Source: Rhytidiadelphus loreus
Taxonomy: Eukaryota > Streptophyta > Bryopsida > Hypnales > Hylocomiaceae
Direction of reading: 5' to 3'
NCBI GenBank assembly: GCA_947034895.1
Contig: OX344762.1
Coordinates: 16,534,760-16,598,759 of the forward strand
Length of the DNA stretch: 64,000 nucleotides
Shown here: one piece after another, positions 1 through 12,472 of the stretch
Layout: each line of letters opens with the position of its first letter
Numbering within the stretch: position 1 is the first letter of the stretch
Program-made: the position numbers and the translations under genes
Notes under the pieces: model-generated
The model's input: the letters and a program-made list of their open reading frames with translations, nothing else
The model's database searches: none
What the model was told of the DNA's origin: nothing

Positions 1-1346
1 TTTTATTTTTTTCAAAAATATTGATAATTGAATTAAATAAAGAATTTCAAAGTTTAATTTAGATTAGAGAATCCATAATTGCTTGCAAACTAAAACTCTT
101 CATAACTTTCATTTCATTAATTGAAATGTAGTGATTCAAAGCTTTCCACATACATACAAATCTAAAAAAATAATTTCAAATTTTGGTTTATGAAATAAAT
201 GAATTTCCCTTATCTACTCAAATTACCTTACTAAAAAGAAACTACAAGTACATATTATAGAATAACTTTTTAACCCCTAAATGCCCAAGGCTTGTTTTGA
301 ACTTCTTAGAATTTGTTCTACATTGAACAAAATGCCAAAATTTTCGTAAGTTGTATAATTTTTTTTTAATTGTAAATATACAAATTCAAACTAGACATGT
401 TAGAGATCTCATAAGAAAAGAAAACACAATAGTATCACTTATGAAGTAAAAGATTATAATGTTTGACTATGAAGATTTTATAACTGCAAAAGCAGGGTTG
501 CTAGCGTGTGAGCCTGTGAGCATGAGCCTGTGAGCTTGTGAGCCTGTGAGCCTGTGAGCGGGAATTTCTTTTTGTAGTATAAACAAGTTGGAACCTATGA
601 CCGTGGGTTTATTACATTATAAATTTCAAAAAATGTGAAGTCATTTTAATGAAATTTGACACACTTGCAAATGTATTTTGAAGATATTTTTTGCCACAAG
701 CAAATGCAGTCATTTTTTATAGACATTATAATGAAAAAAATCCAAATGAAAATAGCAAATGTCCAAAATGTAGCCATAAAATACACAAATCCACTCATAA
801 TTCTAAAATCCACACATTATAGTTTGACTCAAGAGATATGTCAATCTCAAGAGTCTAAGTCGTAGTGGATTTGGTTATAGAACCTTCAATTGTTGATGGC
901 TTTAAAGTCTCTCTACCCTTGGAGGCACTACCATCTATAAATCCAAAATTTTCAAAGCATAAGTATCTTTATGGCGTTTTGGTTTAGAGTAGCCAAAGTC
1001 CGCAAATGTTGATGCCATCTACTCAATAGACATAAGAAGGTGAAAATTCTTCTCTAGACTAAAAAAAAGACTTTGTGACTTTATCATCCTATCTACTGAT
1101 GTCAATTCCATACGGCTACAAATAGATGTAAAACAATGTTAAACTTACAAGCTTAAAACTTGACATGAAGAAAAAGGATATGAAAAATTGCTAGCTTAAT
1201 TGCAAAATTTTGACTTCTAAGTAAACTTAAGAGGTGCCATAGTCGTAGTGTCTAAATCTTGGAATATCACAATTAATAGTGGCGATCATGTTATTGCTAC
1301 AACTGAGGTGCATTTCTTCATGCGTTTGACAATGGCGTGAAAAAGG

Positions 1347-1907
1347 CTTGGGGGGTGCACTTAGTTCTACTATAACAAACCACGTGCGAACAACTGGTTT
1401 CTAATCAACTATAATTTCAACCTAAAATTTTGAACATTATTTAATAATGACTAGCTTTCTATTGCCAAAATTTCCAACTCAAATAAAATACGAAATGATT
1501 TCTAGAAGAGGTTGAAAATGAACTAAAATGGCATGTTTTTTAACTCAAATAATTATAGAAGACACATTTAGATGATCATTGAGTCAATATTCAACTCAAA
1601 ATGAGCTTTCAATAATGAGTTATTTTTAGAAATTTTTTGTTCATTTTTTAGACGATTTTTTCTTATATAATATAGGGGTGTGAAAGTTATTTTTCAGTTC
1701 TACAATGTATCTTTTTACTTCAAAAATTTGTAACTAATTATTATTAACAAATGAAAATATCAATAATTCAAAACATAAACTTTCAAAGTAGGAAAATCTA
1801 TTCATATTTTTTTAATTTAATTTAATTTAAAACTCAAAAAGTATATAGGGGGTCCGAAGTTTTGTTCGCATGTGGTTTCTAATGAACACTCTAAATGACC
1901 CCCCGAG
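1347..1907. mobile_element. TIR element (CTYGGGGGGTGCA) with 8-bp target duplication
   Basis: GAAAAAGG is exactly duplicated at 1339-1346 and 1908-1915. The ends CTTGGGGGGTGCACTTAG and its inverted partner (…CTAAATGACCCCCCGAG) form TIRs that continue imperfectly through CACGTGCGAACAA. A relative is at 44373-44780. An 8-bp duplication suggests hAT or a related superfamily, but the terminal bases are not typical of known hAT elements. 561 bp, non-coding. Confidence 0.7.
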
Positions 1908-2053
1908 GAAAAAGGTCCTTGTCCTCTTCCAATGCTACAATGTGGTAGCCTATGCCATAACAAACAATAATAGATATATTTGAAATTAATATCATATACA
2001 TTAGTTCAAAGATTCACTTTGCAAATTAGACTTAGAATCCATAATAATTGAAT

Positions 2054-2296
2054 TCAATAGTCACCTATAGTTGCGATGCAGTCTAAAATTCTAAAGTGTG
2101 TGTGAGCCTCTTCTAAGAACTCAAGACCGTGAGCAGAGTTACCCACCATGACTAACTTGATCATCTTCAAGTACAACTTGGTGGACTTTTGCTTAGCTCC
2201 CAATCTCATGGCATTTGCAATGATGAGTTTAGGGTTCCTTTTGAAACGGGACTGTCTCATTACACTTACATTTTGTAGCATCCGTTGCAAGTACAA
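2054..2296 (-). pseudogene. Decayed open frame inside the Mutator-like element
   Basis: An 80-residue frame on the minus strand has a balanced amino-acid composition (for example NAMRLGAKQKSTKLYLKMIK). Further coding-like but broken stretches follow on the same strand at about 2840-3100, 4380-4560 and 5135-5330. They may be remnants of element-encoded or captured protein, but I recognise no domain. It could also be chance. Confidence 0.2.
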
Positions 2297-3850
2297 TATG
2301 TTGTTGCACGATTCAAATGACTTTTCAATTAGAAAATAATATAAATTAATCTAACCACAAAATACAAAATAATAATTTGAAAAAACAACAATCCTACATA
2401 ATCTAAATCTCGCCTGGAATATGAAAGTTAGAAAAATATCAATTGGCATCGAGTGTCAAGTTTTTCTAGATGTATGGAAAACATATTTCTTCACATCTAA
2501 TGTCCTCAATATTTTTATAAACTTGGACAAGGATAGAAGGGTGTACCTTTGCACTCAATATAATATGTGAACCAATTTGGTCTTTATATGGGAGTCCTCA
2601 ATGGATTTGGATTTCAATGTGGTGATGAAAAATCTTTTTATATACCTTGAATAACAAATAAATTGTAGACGAGTAAAATCCAAATGGGTTTGCAAAAGAA
2701 GTCACTCACTTGTTTATGCCATGCATAACCTGCATGATCAATTTGATCTTGTCTTTGGTATTGAGAACAATACAATTCACTGTAATAGGCCAAGACATCT
2801 TTGTTGGATGAAGCCTAGAAATATGACTCATTCATGCCAATAGACAATGAATTTTGTTCCGTACAAAGAACTTCGACTTCTTCAAAGAATAGAATGGAGC
2901 ATGACTTCAATATCTTTCTTAGTTGACTTGTTACTAGATATCTCGATGTTTGCATTTGTCGAAGTCATTGTTATAATGGACTTGCCACATCCGCAACAAG
3001 AACTATGTTATGATGCACCTTTGAGGTTGAAGCTTGACCCACATCTCCTCATTGCACTTGAACAATTGAATCTAACACAAGACAACAAGACAATGTTAAC
3101 AATTGAACTCTAGACAAGAAAAAAAAAATTCTTACAAAGTACAAAATGAAATGTATAATTTTTAAGAAGAAATTTAAAATAATTTATAAAACAAAATCTC
3201 TAAGCTATGTTTCTCATCAAACAATCTTGGTTTAATATACAATCACTATAAAGATCATCAATAATATATGCAAAGATGTCACATTAAATGAATTTAAGAA
3301 AATCCAAGAATTAATCAATGTCAACAAAAACTGTCTTAGTACCACAAACTTCTCAAATTTGCCTATAACTAGACAAAATTAATGAATGAAACCATCCTTG
3401 GCCCACAAAAGTATCACTAAATAGTAATGGCCCAAAAAAAACTAAATTCAAATTCAAAAGCATGACGCACCACATGTGTGATGTACCATACTTATAGCCC
3501 CCCCGCCGTGTCTTGCCAATTGACTCCAACATTGAAAATTCCTAAATTCTTGAAACATGTATCAATTCTAGGAGATTTAGCAAAGGCTTGTCCAAAGTTA
3601 GTCGGAGGCGATTGACCTAAGAAGAGACTACAAAGCCCCCCTAAGAATCGGTAACTGATTGGTTTTTATTTAAATTTCATCCATCCATTACATTTCATTT
3701 TCAAAAACATATTAAACTTTAATCCAAAGTTACTAAGCTTTATACTCTTCAATCCAAACCACAATCACTAATTTGAACTAAAATTTAAAACTAGTAATTC
3801 AAATTCCACTAGCCTTAAAGCAAAACAAAGAGGCATTTCTTTCTTTTTTT

Positions 3851-4203
3851 GACCAAAAATAGCCAAATAGGGGGTCCGGCTAGTAGCTCGAAAACCTCAG
3901 TCGGACCCGACAGGGTTCTTCGAGCTACCTAGTGCTACCCCCGTTTTTGGTACTCGAAAAAAAAAATTCCAAAAAAAAAAAAATTTTTTTTTTTTTTTGA
4001 CCGAAAATAGGGGGTCCGGCTAGTAGCTCAAAAACCTCAGTCGGACCCGACAGGGTTCCTCGAGCTACGTGGTGCTACCCCCGTTTATGGTACTCGAAAA
4101 AAAAAATTGGAAAATTGGAAAATAATAATAATAATTTATTTTTTATTTTTTATTTTTAACGAAGAATAGGGGGTCCGATTGGGAGCTCAAAAACCTCAGT
4201 CGG
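3851..4203 (+). repeat. Tandem repeat with internal dyads (GGGGGTCCGGCTAG)
   Basis: Units start at 3851, 3999 and 4158 (the last truncated), separated by homopolymer A/T tracts. Each unit holds GGGGGTCCGGCTAGTAGCTC and, about 50 bp later, the near-inverted GAGCTACCTAGTGCTACCCCC, so each can fold into a long hairpin. The units are far more GC-rich than their surroundings. Confidence 0.75.
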
Positions 4204-5604
4204 GTGTAAGGTAGCAATGTTTAAATCAAGTTTGTTTGTCAATGCTAGATGGGTTGTTTGTTTTGGGTAGAATGACAAACTACAACCTTTTTCCATCTCT
4301 ACAGATTGTGTGTGAACAATAGTGGTATATCTTTTAATCTTCGTAATCTCGCTTCTCAAAATTTGAATATTTCATTCTACTTTGAGCTATTGTATTTCAA
4401 TGTCTTGATATAAGTCTTCACCTTAAGTTTGATTGCCCTCTCTCAATTTAACTTCAGTACTCATTGAGAACCATCCAACTTTCTTTCAAGATATTGTATG
4501 TTGCCTCCGACTTTTCGTGCTCATCATAGCCTTTAGAAATTTCAATAGCTTATTTATGAATCAACAATGCAATAGTGAGTTGTAGAAAAATATTGTTAAC
4601 CCATTACAAAATTCAAACAATAGAAAGAATCCAAATTTACACACGTGGAAAACTATAACAAGTAAATACGAAAACCTACCTTCATCATTTATTCGAGTAT
4701 TGCCTTTGCAACTCTCTAGAACTCTAGTTGGAGTTGTACTACCTTATTTGCATTTTCTTTTAATTATTGTCTTCGTACAACAATCAATCATGTTAAATTT
4801 TAATTCAAGTAAATTGTTTGTGATTTTTATACTCTACTTCTATGGCTCTATACATTTAACTTTACTTATAGCAATCACAAGAATCTCATTTTCAATTTCA
4901 GCAACATTCCAAACTAGATGTAAATCACTTTGCAATACCTAGTAATGAAAAAGGTTGTTAAAAAAATCACAAGACCTAGCACTACTTGGCATAACCTTTA
5001 TGACTTTTTTATTACCATTGCTTTCATATTACAAAAGCTAATTCCGCATCGTTGGAATGTTAGGTAATTTAGCCTATGACAGGCCAACTTTGGACCAACC
5101 TAATGTAGGTGAAAAAAAATTTGTGAAGTAAATTTCAGAAGATACATGTATAGCTAAAGAATTTTTGGACCTGCAATAAGGTGATCAAAAATTGGCTTGT
5201 TAGAGGTTGAGTTATCTTACAACGACTATGGTTGCCACCCAAAGTTGTTATATCCCCATTAGTAGATTTGAATGCCGAAATATGAGTTGTTGCACTTGAT
5301 AAGTTTTTTCTAAAGTGGTTGTCCAAGCTCTCAATGTCTAATTAACCTTCTTCTTCTTTTCACATTTGTAATGTAGCCCTTCACCAACCAAACAACAAAT
5401 TCATCATTGGTAACCTATTTAGATCCATAAATTTTAGAGTATAACAGTATAAGAGTACAACTATATGGAAACAAAATTTGCATTGGGATTCAACAATGTA
5501 TAGGTTGTGCTTGGTTTGGAGCACTTTCCAAACACGTCCTCAATATTTGCATCACTGATGAAAGCAATATTTTTAGCAAACGTAGGATTAAGTTCATTAC
5601 TACT

Positions 5605-5931
5605 CAATGGTGCTAGTATGTGAGCTTACAAGCCTTGAGTCTAGACACATAGGTACTCTACAACTATTGGAGATGTCTATAACATACATATTTATAATAC
5701 AAACATCCTTAAACTATAGAAAGTGCGTATAACATAGACACCTATAATATAATTAGGCATCTATAATGTAAATATCCTATAACCATAAAAGGTGCTTATA
5801 ACATAAGTATCTACAACATTGACACCTATAATATAAACATCCTATTACTATGAAAGATGCTTAAAACATAGGAGTCTAGGCTTCTATATTCATGGACTCA
5901 AGCTCCCTAGGTTCACAAAATAGCAAACGTG
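5605..5931. mobile_element. Small Mutator-like TIR element nested in 493-7190
   Basis: The left end CAATGGTGCTAGTATGTGAGC resembles the TIR of the enclosing element. The right end is an imperfect inverted copy (GTTCACAAAATAGCAAACGTG). The interior repeats TATAACATA/GTATCTA phrases and matches 35138-35432 in reverse orientation. The flanks (ATTACTACT / ATCTACTAC) are only an imperfect target duplication. Confidence 0.55.
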
Positions 5932-7859
5932 ATCTACTACCTATTGTAACCCCCTTTCTTTTTAAAAAACTCTCTTTGTTTGTGCGTTGTGAAAGGCAAT
6001 CTCTTCTTCACATTGATTGGGACAAATCTTAGTTGAGATGAGACATTAGTACATTACTATTGCAACATATTGGCTTATGTCTGCAAGAATACCTTACTTT
6101 GTCCCCATATCGAGTTTTCAATATGATTAACATATTCAAGAATGTGTTGTTTATTCAACCACCTCTACATGATGCAAATGTGTATCTAACGGTCCGAAAC
6201 AATCAAACCATATAGCAAATTGCAAATGCACCAACTACAAAACAACATAACAAGTGGGAGAGTGTTGGCTATGTAAAAAAAAATACTAGGAGTAACATTG
6301 TTGCCTTTCCTAGGACTAGGTACAATTGTTTAACTAGAGATTGGATTTGACCTTAATAAAAACGTGTATTGAATTACAGTGTGTACATAATCCTCATGCA
6401 CATGCTCAAACTTTACAAACATGACAATTTTAGCCATTGGAGGCCGTCAAAAATACATTAATTGCAAGCACACATACTACCTATACTGGTACTTCTGCAA
6501 AATGGACATCTATGAAGATAAATTCATTCATGCACCAAATTATAGCTTCAACGAGGTGAAGTTTCTTTTAGTTAAAGTAGGAATCATCACAATTTTAGAG
6601 TAGTGTTGGCCATATTTTTTTATATACTTCTTTTGTATTGTATTAAAATTTAGTACGATTGAAATGATTTAAAGTGTATAGAATGCAACAATCCTATGCA
6701 TCCTTGTTTGTTTCTATTCTTTTTCTTTTATTCCTTTTTAAATCATTATTTTTTTCATTTTTTTCATTTTTTTTTACTGTGCTTTCATTTTTTCCCTTCA
6801 TTCTCCAATTTAGGAGACATAATTATTTTTAATAATGATTCTCTTACAATCCACTGCTTAGTCATTACTTTTTTTTTATTAGTCTATTATTTGTAGTAGT
6901 TGAATTGAATACTGAATTGTGTACCACAATATAAAGTTGTTTTTTGCTAGAAATGAATAGTGACAATTTTTGAAAAAAAATATTGAAATCCACGGTTATA
7001 GGAATAACGGTCATAGGTTCTAAAATTTACTAAAAATAGTATATTTTCTTCTCCATTAAAATTATTTTTTCAAAAAAAATACTTTTTGGTAAAAAAGTTG
7101 AAAAAAATAAATTTCAAGGCTCCCCGCTCACAAGCTTCCCGCTCACAGCTCACAAGCTCTCTGCTCCCCGCTCGCACACTAGCGTCGTTGACTGCAAAAG
7201 TAATGTAAAGTCTTTCAATCTTCTTTTCACAAATCAAATCTAAAAAGTTGGTGACCAAAAAAATATAAGGTTAAAGTGCCTAACATGTATAACTCCAATC
7301 AATTTATGGCTTCTGAAAGTTTGCTGTATAATTTTCTTAAATGAATTTTGAATGTGATTTTTTCTCCAAAATCTAGTGTATTTGAGGCTCAATTCCAAGA
7401 GCTCTCAATACTACAAGAAGTCAAGATTGCAATGGGTACCCTTGCACAAAATCTTGAATAGAAAATCACTATCATTTAATTTCAAGATCGGATTTTTGAT
7501 GCTAGAACTAGATTTCCAAAAGAATTTCTTAAACATGTAAACTTTTAAAAATAGAAACCTGATAAGGTTTTGTTTAGCTTCAAAATTTTGTAAACACTAG
7601 ATTTGGGTGCTTTAAGAATTTAGGGGTTAACTATAAAGTTAAAAGTTATGAAAATTGTTGGGCCTTAAAGAAAAAACTCGTCCACATGTTGAATGAAAAT
7701 TTCAAGGAAAAAAAATAAGAATTCTATTTGTAGTGAGCTGCCCAAAATTGCTATGTTGCTAAAAAAAATGGAGTTTCGTCATTTAGGGCCAAGTTAACCC
7801 TAAAGTGTTGGGCCTCTTACTACAAAGTTGGATATTAAATTTTATCTCTCTATATGACT

Positions 7860-7948
7860 TCTCCCTTTGTTTCTAAAGAATACTCTGTATCAATGTTTCC
7901 TTTGTATTTTACAAAGGAAACATTGGTATTAATCAGAAATAGAGGGAA
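7860..7948. mobile_element. Foldback MITE, Stowaway-like
   Basis: CTCCCTTTGTTTCTAA at the left and the inverted TTAATCAGAAATAGAGGGA at the right enclose a near-palindrome centred near 7907 (TTTGTATTTTACAAA). The terminus resembles the CTCCCTC ends of Stowaway MITEs. About 89 bp, no coding content. Confidence 0.5.
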
Positions 7949-8208
7949 TACATATCCAATTGAAGGCCACAAAATGGCTCCTATGGCATTATATAATTAG
8001 TAATTGTCTAGAAATGACTAGAAAAGGTCATGTCTTCTAATTGGCCAAATTTCTAAATCAAATAGAATGCAAGTGTTATTGAACAAATTTCATTACAACC
8101 ATGGTTGCATGATGATGAGGTTTTGATATTTTGGTCACATTGGAAGATTGCGGATTTGTTGTCAAGCTTTGATGAAGTCTAAGAATGGCAAAAGTTCAAT
8201 TGATAGAT

Positions 8209-8870
8209 TTCAATGTCATGTCGTGTAACATTTGTAATGAAACATTTTACAATTGAATATAAGACATGTCATGAAATGTCACCTTTCATGTCACCCTTGA
8301 CCCTTCTATTAATTCTTAATCTAAATTGCATTTGAAGAAAAATTCAATTTTACTTTTGGGAGTAACAAGGCATAATTGCATGCACTATAATTATATAGCA
8401 TCATCATTTCTTTGATTTGAGGTTTTGGTCCAATCCATGCAATTTTGAATCACAATAATTACATGCAATGATTGCAATCTAGTCATGAATATTAAGTATA
8501 AATAACAAATTCCAAGATCAAAGAAAGTTATTTCTCTAATAGTCCCCTTATGTGTGAAGTTGTTGATCCCTTGTGTAAACTTGATTCAATTGTTGGTGTG
8601 TGTGAAACTCTCTTGCAAATTGTGCCCAATTTTGTTGTACCTTTTCAAAATTGTTGTTTCCTACTTCTCTTGTGTAAAAGTGGGCTTTATAGTCCTTTGA
8701 AATTATGATCAAAATCTCATAAAGTACTAGCCTCATATGAAAACAAAGTATTTTGTCAATTGAAAGAGAGTGCATAGAACTATTTATTTTTCTTGGTTGG
8801 ATCCTAAGTATAAAGAAATGTACAAAGAACAACTAACTAAAGTTAGCATTTAATTCATGTTTGATTTTTT
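8209..8870 (+). other. Possible solo LTR remnant
   Basis: The layout resembles a retrotransposon LTR: phrases around ATGTCACCTTTCATGTCACC, then a TATA-like GTATAAATAAC at about 8495 and a pyrimidine-rich transcribed-like stretch. No matching second LTR, primer-binding site or target duplication was found, so this is only suggestive. The 94-residue minus-strand frame here has no recognisable domain. Confidence 0.2.
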
Positions 8871-9960
8871 TTAGTGATCATTTTGTCAAACTCAAAAGTG
8901 ATACAAAAAAATTGTGAGGAAATATTTGGGAAGATAATATCAATGAATAAATTCGTTAAATTGTTTATATAATCTCTTTGACGTGATGAATGTATGAACT
9001 TTTAGATGATCATACATACATTCATCCCTATTTTTCAAATTTCATCCAATCTCATGAATGAAAGTAGCCTCAATGCCTTATCACTCCAATAATAGTTGTT
9101 TTCGCAAATTAAAAATAAAATTGAAACTCTAATTAACATATGTTACCTAGCAATAAAACAAGTAGATGGTTGAAATAAGTTGCATGTTTGGATAATCATG
9201 CTAGAATTAAAATGTAAACGTTTCGTTAAATTATGAACTATCCATGACTTTATTAGCGATTCTATAATCCAATCACTTTCTACCTTGCTATTGGTTAATC
9301 TAGTAAGGATGTAGACAACAAAAGATTGCGATGAATGATTTTATGGAATTTGTAGAAACAATGGATATACCCTATTCATCTAAAAATCTCATGATATTTT
9401 CAGTTTCAAGAAATTCAAATTTATTTAACAACCAATAGAGATTGATTGTAAAATGTTCTTTCATAAACAATCATAAATAATTGTAAAATCAACTCAAATG
9501 TGAAATTTAACATGGATTGGTTTATAACCAATGACCCTAGTTTGTAAGCCTAAAAACATGAGCTTAAGAACTGTGAGCATATACTATTATACTTTGTGAA
9601 TTCAAAGTGTCAACAAAAAAGAACTTGGAATTTTTGCAACCAATAGAAAAAAAGTGGAGATATTTCAAAATTTTAATAGTAAAATTTCAATCATATTACC
9701 GTGAACCTATGACCATGGGAGCATGGCCATTACACACTCTGTGCTTGGACCTATGACCATGGTTTAGGAATTTAGGATCTTTACAACTAGTGATCTTAAG
9801 AGAATATGTCAATTGGCTTGAAATAGAGTTGGGACACTCCAAATGTTTACCAAACACTTTGTGCATTCACCCTATCTATTAAGAAAAAAAATTCTTTTTA
9901 GAAGCACACACAAAAAAAAATTGAAAAATTGAAAAAATTGAAAAAATTGAAAAATTAAAT
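8871..9960. other. Unassigned AT-rich sequence with a Mutator-end remnant
   Basis: At about 9540-9770 the phrases GTAAGCC..CATGAGCTTAAG..GTGAGC and ACCTATGACCATGG recall the terminal and subterminal sequence of the Mutator-like element at 493-7190, suggesting a decayed relative. The rest shows nothing recognisable. Confidence 0.3.
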
Positions 9961-9979
9961 TTGAAAAAAAAATTGAATT

Positions 9980-10064
9980 GCATACGGTTTATGTATTTTA
10001 ACTATACAATTGTTGTGCCAAAATTGCACAGCAATCATATAGTTAAAGTATATAAACCGTTAGC
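9980..10064. repeat. Near-perfect 39-bp inverted repeat
   Basis: Arms 9980-10018 and 10026-10064 pair almost completely (CGGTTTATGTATTTTAACTA against TAGTTAAAGTATATAAACCG) with a 7-base loop. It may be a foldback element or the end of one. The open frame across it is a consequence of the symmetry. Confidence 0.6.
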
Positions 10065-10144
10065 TATTGATATTCATTGTTTTCACGCCGATTTAGTGCG
10101 TAAAAATACACTGAGTCAATGCAATTATGGTACAAACTCATAAA

Positions 10145-11284
10145 ACAACGATAACCGCACGATAATTGTTGCCAAATCGTAGGGTCTAAACTTTGTGATG
10201 CATTGGTAGTGCCATGTCAGATCCGGGGGAAAAAAATTCCCTAATTGCACCAAAATTGCACAAGGGGGGGCAAAAATGGCAACCTCTTGGAAGGGTTAGA
10301 TTTCTTGTAATGTTATAGGTAGAAGAAATGAATTCTAGATGTTACGAGAGGACAAAGTGGTTGTCTGAGGGTTTCTTTTATTGATGAATTGATTCAATAG
10401 GTGGGTGCCCAATGAACACCCTTTCTGAGTTTCTGGATGCTATGCCTACTTAGTATTATCAGACTAGTCATATTTTATATTTTCTTGTTTGTGAGTGAAA
10501 AGAGGTTCCCATGCACCAAAAAACTTGACATTTGGTTACCATATGCAAAAATTATGAAGGGTCAAACAAAAATTGGTAGATGTTCAATAATTGTTTTTTC
10601 ACAATTAATTTTGGAGATGTACATAGAGTGATGATGGAGTATATGCTATTCGAATGGTTCAAAAGTTTCTAATCCGTTGCATTAGAGAAGCAACGTAGCA
10701 TATTTTTCTTTCTTATTCCGTATAATCAAATTCTGTTTTTTTTCTTACCTTTTCCAAGATTAGATGTGTGCTTCAAGTCTTCAACTATATGGTTTCAAAA
10801 TTCCAAAGCCATTTATTTGAGGAGTTCCTATCACTGGAAGATGTAACTTGCGGCCTACGTCACAACAAACAAAATGGCTGACAAGTGAGACCATGCTTTA
10901 ACCATTAGTAACATTATCCCATTTAAAGAATCCTTGAAGGCAAACGTGGTTGTAATCCATATTATACACTGTAAAGTTTTCCAAACTAAGAGTTCATTCC
11001 TTTATGTACTTTCCTATTGAAATGGCTAAAGGGAGAGAGTATAATAATGTCATGTTATAGAAATTGCAACAAGGAGGATCTTTTAGTAGCCATTGAAGAT
11101 TTTTTTCAAAAATTTAAAATTTTCTTTTTAACACATGAAATGGCATTGGATAAACAATTTTTAAAGAACATTTTTTGACTTATGAACTTCATTTATAGTC
11201 TATGTCTCATTGCTCTTTTTTTATTCACATGTTAAATTTCAAGGTAAGGCTTCATTATTAAGGTCATTTCATTCTTGCATAGAG
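10145..11284. other. Unassigned AT-rich sequence
   Basis: No repeat family, RNA gene or coding sequence recognised. Its right part leads directly into the mariner remnant and may be that element's 5' flank. Confidence 0.3.
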
Positions 11285-11976
11285 ATGGAGGGGGAACAAA
11301 AATCCAAAGTTTCTTCACTGGTCCAAAAGGCAAATATGACCGAATCGCAATGTCGATCATGTTATAAATTTTTACTAACTCAAAGTATCAACAAAATCTT
11401 AAAGAAAGGATCAATGACAATTGTAGCACATCGATTTGGTTTCACCACTCGAACAATAAGAAAAGTTTGGGCAAAGAGGCAAGCATCCATTTCCAATGGC
11501 AACAACTTTGCACATGTTTTTTCTTGTATTTAGGGAAATTTTGGATGAAAAAGAAAGAGATCAATGTCACCATTGTCAAAGATATTATGTTGAGGTAGCG
11601 TAAGAACATTCAATCCTTGGCCTTTGCCTTAAATGTCTCAAAGTTTATGCTACATTGACGCATAAAAAAAAGGAAGCTCTACCGCCATTCAAGTGCATCA
11701 AAACCATTTCTCACCAAAACAAATAAGAAATCTCAGCTTCAATATGTGTTATCAATGATTGAACCATCACAAAGCTACCAACATTTGAGGATGCATTCAA
11801 TTGTGTTCATACTTCATATTGATGAAAAATGGTTCTATCTCACTAAAGAAAGTGGTAGCTTCTAATTGGTCCTTGATGAAAAAGAGCCCCATCATATTGG
11901 AAAAAGCAAACGCTTTATTCTCAAGGTGAAGTTTCTTGCCATTATTGCTCGCCCTCACTTAATTGGATTTCCAATA
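11285..11976 (+). pseudogene. Truncated mariner-like transposase
   Basis: The first frame (from ATG 11285) holds the plant mariner N-terminal helix-turn-helix region, including IVAHRFGFTTRTIRKVWAKR. After a stop at 11531 a shifted frame continues through SKPFLT-like sequence to LHIDEKWFYLTKES, where the D of HIDEKWF (codon 11821-11823) is the first catalytic aspartate. It then reads VLDEKEPHHI and KVKFLAIIARP. Several stops and frame changes break it. The second and third catalytic residues are missing because the GGCTCC tandem array starts at about 11985. It is therefore inactive. No TIRs were located. Confidence 0.8.
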
Positions 11977-12472
11977 ACCCATTCTTGGTGCCAAAGGGTT
12001 CTCCTAATAAAGGCTCTAAGGAACTCCAAAAGGCTCTTTGAATTTGAGGAGACTTTCTTTGATGCCAAAGGGCTCCTCCAAGGAAGGCTCCTCAGATTTT
12101 GAAGAGCCTTCCTTTGGTTCCCAAAGGATTTCCAATGAAGGCTCTAAAGGACCCATAAGACTCTTTCAATTCGAGGACCCTTTTTTTAGCGCCAAAGAAT
12201 TTTTCCAAGGAAGGCTCCTCAGTTCTGAGGAGCCTTCTTTTGATTTACAAAGGCTCTCTCAATGAAGGCTTTCAAGGACAAAAGGCTCCACTTGGTTTCA
12301 AGGAGCCTATTTTTGGTGCCAAAGGATTCTTGCAAGGGAGGCTTAGCTCCTCGGAACCCAAGGAAGGCTCCTCCATTTTAATGAAGGCTTTCAATGAAGG
12401 CTTTGAAGGACAAAAAAGGCTTCTCAAATTTAAGGAGCCTATTTTTGGTGCCAAAGGATTCTTGCAGTGAAG

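Larger units (their letters stand above)
483..7200. mobile_element. Mutator-like element, 6.7 kb, with 10-bp target duplication
   Basis: ACTGCAAAAG occurs exactly at 483-492 and 7191-7200. The enclosed segment 493-7190 starts CAGGGTTGCTAGCGTGTGAGC and ends in the reverse complement of CAACGACGCTAGTGTGCGAGC. The subterminal sequence accTATGACCGTGG / CCACGGTTATAGG is also inverted (about 590-612 and 6990-7015), and both ends carry short repeats of the GTGAGC type. A 9-10 bp duplication plus TIRs fits the Mutator superfamily. No intact transposase was found. It contains nested elements at 1347-1907 and 5605-5931 and a tandem repeat at 3851-4203, so it is old and non-autonomous or decayed. Confidence 0.7.

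Noticed and set aside
1..482. Left edge sequence
   Set aside because: AT-rich with no recognisable gene, element end or RNA motif outside the Mutator-like element.
500..565. GTGAGCCT short repeats as a CRISPR-like or satellite array
   Set aside because: They form part of the Mutator-like terminal region, have no spacers and recur inverted at 7100-7180.
7070..7258. 62-codon minus-strand frame rich in charged residues
   Set aside because: It lies across the Mutator-like right terminal repeat, and its peptide is a translation of the GAGC repeats.
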